DNA of 7,269 nt from an uncultured Bacteroidota bacterium (lineage in GTDB: Bacteria > Bacteroidota > Bacteroidia > Flavobacteriales > Flavobacteriaceae), in assembly GCA_903888655.1 (NCBI GenBank), contig CAISUR010000135.1, forward strand, positions 1-7,269, in the 5' to 3' direction. Of the stretch, positions 5,677-7,269 are shown piece by piece; the first letter of the stretch is position 1; every line of letters starts with the position of its first letter. The notes beneath the pieces were generated by a model, which was given only the letters and a program-made list of their open reading frames with translations, was not told where the DNA came from and searched no databases. Both the position numbers and the translations under genes were made by a program.

Positions 5677-6156
5677 CTAAATAAACCAAATTTTATCTTT
5701 AACCTTTTGCCAAACATAATATCCTATTGGAATTAAAAGAAGTAATAACCACCACCAGCTCCAACTTGTACGTTCAGTTTCCTTTTCCGATACTTTAGTG
5801 ACCTCGTTACTCTTTTCAGATGCTTTTGTTTGGCTCATTTCTACCGCTTTAACATCATTAACCATTTTAGTCTTATCAACTGTTTTTCTGTTGCTAATTC
5901 GGGCATTTTTATACTTTGTCACTTTACCGTCTGGAGCGACTATTTCAATTGCTTTAGTGCTATCAATTGGTACTATTTCAATATCGTCAGTTGTAATGTC
6001 ATTATTAGTTTCTGTTTTAGCTTCAGAAACTTTATTGTCAACAGTTGCGACTTCTTTGTCAACATCTTTTTTCACGTCTAAAGTTGACTTTTCAACTTTT
6101 CGAATACCACAACTAATAAAAAGAAGTGTGATAAAAAACAATAATATTTTTTTCAT
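5677..6156 (-). CDS. Candidate unimolecular spanin (lipoprotein with C-terminal membrane segment)
   Basis: A 159-residue envelope protein. The N-terminus is a lipoprotein signal peptide (MKKILLFFITLLFISC) with the lipidated cysteine at C16. The middle (17-130) is a hydrophilic, Lys/Glu/Asp-rich linker with helical, possibly coiled-coil stretches at about 20-50 and 90-128. The C-terminus holds a membrane helix (about 134-149, WWWLLLLLIPIGYYVW) followed by basic residues (KVKDK). One chain anchored in the outer membrane by lipid and in the inner membrane by a C-terminal helix is the architecture of u-spanins such as T1 gp11, which fuse the two membranes as the last lysis step. It is the last gene of the lysis operon, 10 bases after the endolysin gene and just before the terminator. 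I see no sequence similarity to a named spanin, so the call rests on topology and context. Confidence 0.72.
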   Translation of the reverse strand: MKKILLFFITLLFISCGIRKVEKSTLDVKKDVDKEVATVDNKVSEAKTETNNDITTDDIEIVPIDSTKAIEIVAPDGKVTKYKNARISNRKTVDKTKMVNDVKAVEMSQTKASEKSNEVTKVSEKETERTSWSWWWLLLLLIPIGYYVWQKVKDKIWFI

Positions 6157-6166
6157 AATTTTTTAT

Positions 6167-6601
6167 TTAAGAGAAATATAAATCTGCCTCTGATTTTCTT
6201 CGAGTAACTAATCCAGCTAATACTTTTCCTCCTCCAGTTATATATTTTGTTTCAAACCATTGTCTGATTGAAGAAACAGGAGCTTTTGAATTAATTAATC
6301 CGTATAGTGTATTGCTTCCTCCAGTATTCCAAACATAGCTAACAAGTGCATCAAATTGATTTTGATTAATAGTTGCTTGTATATTCTTATTTACAATTGC
6401 TTCGAATTTTGGTAACAAATGAAGTAGCAAACTATTTGCTCTATCTTGTGTAATTACATCTCCTTGTTTTACTTTGGAATTATCCTCATAAAATGTGTTT
6501 CCATATCCAATAGTCCATATTCCAGCAGGGCATTGATAAGCTTTTAATTTACATCCCTCGAATTTTTTTATTAAGTCAATTCCTTTTTGTGAAGTTTTCA
6601 T
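6167..6601 (-). CDS. Phage endolysin, T4-lysozyme type (glycoside hydrolase 24)
   Basis: A 144-residue muramidase that cuts the MurNAc-GlcNAc bond of host peptidoglycan at lysis. The catalytic signature E-8aa-D/C-5aa-T is present as E15, C24 and T30 (KKFEGCKLKAYQCPAGIWTIGYG), with Cys in the middle position as in the P22-like branch. Further family blocks are ITQDRANSLL (50-59), NQNQFDALVSYVWNTG (79-94, the usual QFDALVSFxFN block) and LVTRRKSEADLY near the end (about 131-142). Length is typical of the single-domain family. There is no signal peptide or N-terminal membrane segment, so it is a soluble cytoplasmic enzyme that needs a holin. Its ATG shares one base with the stop of the nuclease gene (TAATG), so the two are probably translationally coupled. 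Confidence 0.95.
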   Translation of the reverse strand: MKTSQKGIDLIKKFEGCKLKAYQCPAGIWTIGYGNTFYEDNSKVKQGDVITQDRANSLLLHLLPKFEAIVNKNIQATINQNQFDALVSYVWNTGGSNTLYGLINSKAPVSSIRQWFETKYITGGGKVLAGLVTRRKSEADLYFS

Positions 6602-7200
6602 TATTCAATAAGTTTTAAAAGTTGATTTGCATCAGTTTTATAGTCTGTAATTTGTTTTGACGTTGGTGTAATATTTGGAAACATAAAACCGACATACTTC
6701 CCGTCATACTTAAGCAATTTCCAGTAATAAGTTGGAATCAACAAACTACCTTGTTTTTGCGTTCCGTAAATACAACCCGTCCAGATTTCAACATCAAAAT
6801 TATTTGCTAAATTCCTTGTATAGATTTCTAGCGCTTTCCACGTTCCACGATTTAAGTATTTGTTTTGAGGTGCACAATTGGTATAAACCATGCTTTCAAC
6901 TTCTGTTGCTGGATTAGCTCTAAAATCATCGTCAGGCGACAAATGTCCTCTATCGTAAATGCTTCCTTTGTAATCGCTCTCATTTCCTTGTTGGTCACAT
7001 AAGATAGCTTTATCGCAATGAAATAATGTACGTGCTTTACCATTTGACAGCATTTGCTTTGTTAACACATAATGCGTGTATAATGGTTCTTTAATTTGAG
7101 TATCGAATCGGATTTCATAAGCAGTATGCTTAATGGTTACAACTTGAGTGCTCGCAATAGTCGATACTGCTAATAGCAGTAATAAGATTAGTTTTTTCAT
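6601..7200 (-). CDS. Secreted DNA/RNA non-specific endonuclease (NUC family, beta-beta-alpha-metal)
   Basis: A 199-residue nuclease related to Serratia NucA and mitochondrial EndoG. A Sec signal peptide (MKKLILLLLLAVSTIA, cleavage near 17-19) sends it to the periplasm or outside. The catalytic motif DRGH (83-86, general base H86) is followed by TNCAPQNKYLNRGTWKALE (107-125), in which N117 would hold the Mg2+ ion and E125 lies eight residues further, as in Serratia nuclease. The enzyme should degrade single- and double-stranded DNA and RNA. It is shorter than Serratia nuclease but contains the whole core. It is encoded directly before the endolysin in the same transcript. It may clear nucleic acid at lysis, scavenge nucleotides or attack DNA of superinfecting phages; the role is inferred. 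Confidence 0.92.
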   Translation of the reverse strand: MKKLILLLLLAVSTIASTQVVTIKHTAYEIRFDTQIKEPLYTHYVLTKQMLSNGKARTLFHCDKAILCDQQGNESDYKGSIYDRGHLSPDDDFRANPATEVESMVYTNCAPQNKYLNRGTWKALEIYTRNLANNFDVEIWTGCIYGTQKQGSLLIPTYYWKLLKYDGKYVGFMFPNITPTSKQITDYKTDANQLLKLIE

Positions 7201-7201
7201 T

Positions 7202-7269
7202 TTATTTGTTTTTTGAATTATAAGTTATTGATTTATTTATTTCTGATTGTTTAGAAGAACTGTATAAAT
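7202..7269 (-). CDS. Possible 3' end of another gene of the lysis operon (partial)
   Basis: On the minus strand one frame is open from the window edge for about 21 codons to a TAA at 7204-7202. It encodes a hydrophilic tail (YSSSKQSEINKSITYNSKNK). The stop lies one base before the nuclease ATG, the same tight spacing as elsewhere in this operon. The stretch is short and AT-rich, so it could equally be a leader region with the nuclease promoter outside the window. Confidence 0.35.
   Translation of the reverse strand, partial: LYSSSKQSEINKSITYNSKNK

Noticed and set aside
5830..6081. Second plus-strand open frame opposite the spanin-like gene
   Set aside because: It lies wholly antisense to the spanin-like gene and shows no independent coding support.
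5798..6181. Hydrophobic plus-strand open frame opposite the spanin-like gene
   Set aside because: It is antisense to a well-supported gene. Its Ser/Leu-rich, membrane-like look is what the complement of Lys/Glu/Asp-rich codons gives, so I do not call it a holin.
6732..6917. Plus-strand frame of 61 codons within the nuclease gene
   Set aside because: It is antisense to the conserved nuclease core, including the metal-binding region, and its product has no recognisable features.
6852..7043. Minus-strand frame of 63 codons inside the nuclease gene
   Set aside because: It lies in a different frame of the DRGH nuclease, whose own frame carries the catalytic motifs.

Overview
The window looks like part of a temperate tailed-phage genome (or a prophage or tandem prophage) from a Bacteroidetes host, most likely a Flavobacterium-like member of Flavobacteriaceae. 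The base composition is strongly AT-rich. Genes are packed with ATGA and TAATG overlaps and lack clear Shine-Dalgarno sequences. The one promoter I can read has the Bacteroidetes form (TTTG, then TAnnTTTG). The integrase belongs to the Bacteroidetes type that has Lys in place of the second catalytic Arg.

Left end (1-1503): position 109-150 carries the 3' half of a CAU-anticodon tRNA, best read as initiator tRNA-Met. A tRNA-type terminator hairpin follows it, then direct repeats resembling integrase arm sites, and then a rightward tyrosine recombinase gene. The 5' half of the tRNA is absent and a copy of the arm-site palindrome lies on the other side, so this looks like an intact attP rather than an occupied attL. 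No gene is supported in 1-108.

Middle (1469-5491): six leftward genes form one tightly overlapped operon. In transcription order they encode an unknown ~97-residue protein, an unknown 107-residue protein, a minimal SNF2-type helicase/translocase, an IbrA-like PP-loop (PAPS-reductase fold, DUF3440) protein, an IbrB-like ParB/Srx-fold protein and a Cro/CI-type HTH protein. A promoter at 5459-5491 has a perfect 10+10 bp palindrome between its two boxes, a natural operator. The distal HTH protein is a candidate ligand, which would close a feedback loop. The operon converges on the integrase gene and the two share a hairpin terminator. This cassette between lysis genes and attP is the most novel part of the window; its biological role is not established.

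Right end (5629-7269): a leftward lysis cassette encodes a secreted DNA/RNA non-specific endonuclease, a T4-type (GH24) endolysin and a short lipoprotein with a C-terminal membrane segment. That last architecture is that of a unimolecular spanin. The cassette ends at a strong terminator. No holin is visible, so one is probably encoded outside the window. The tail of another leftward gene may enter at the right edge.
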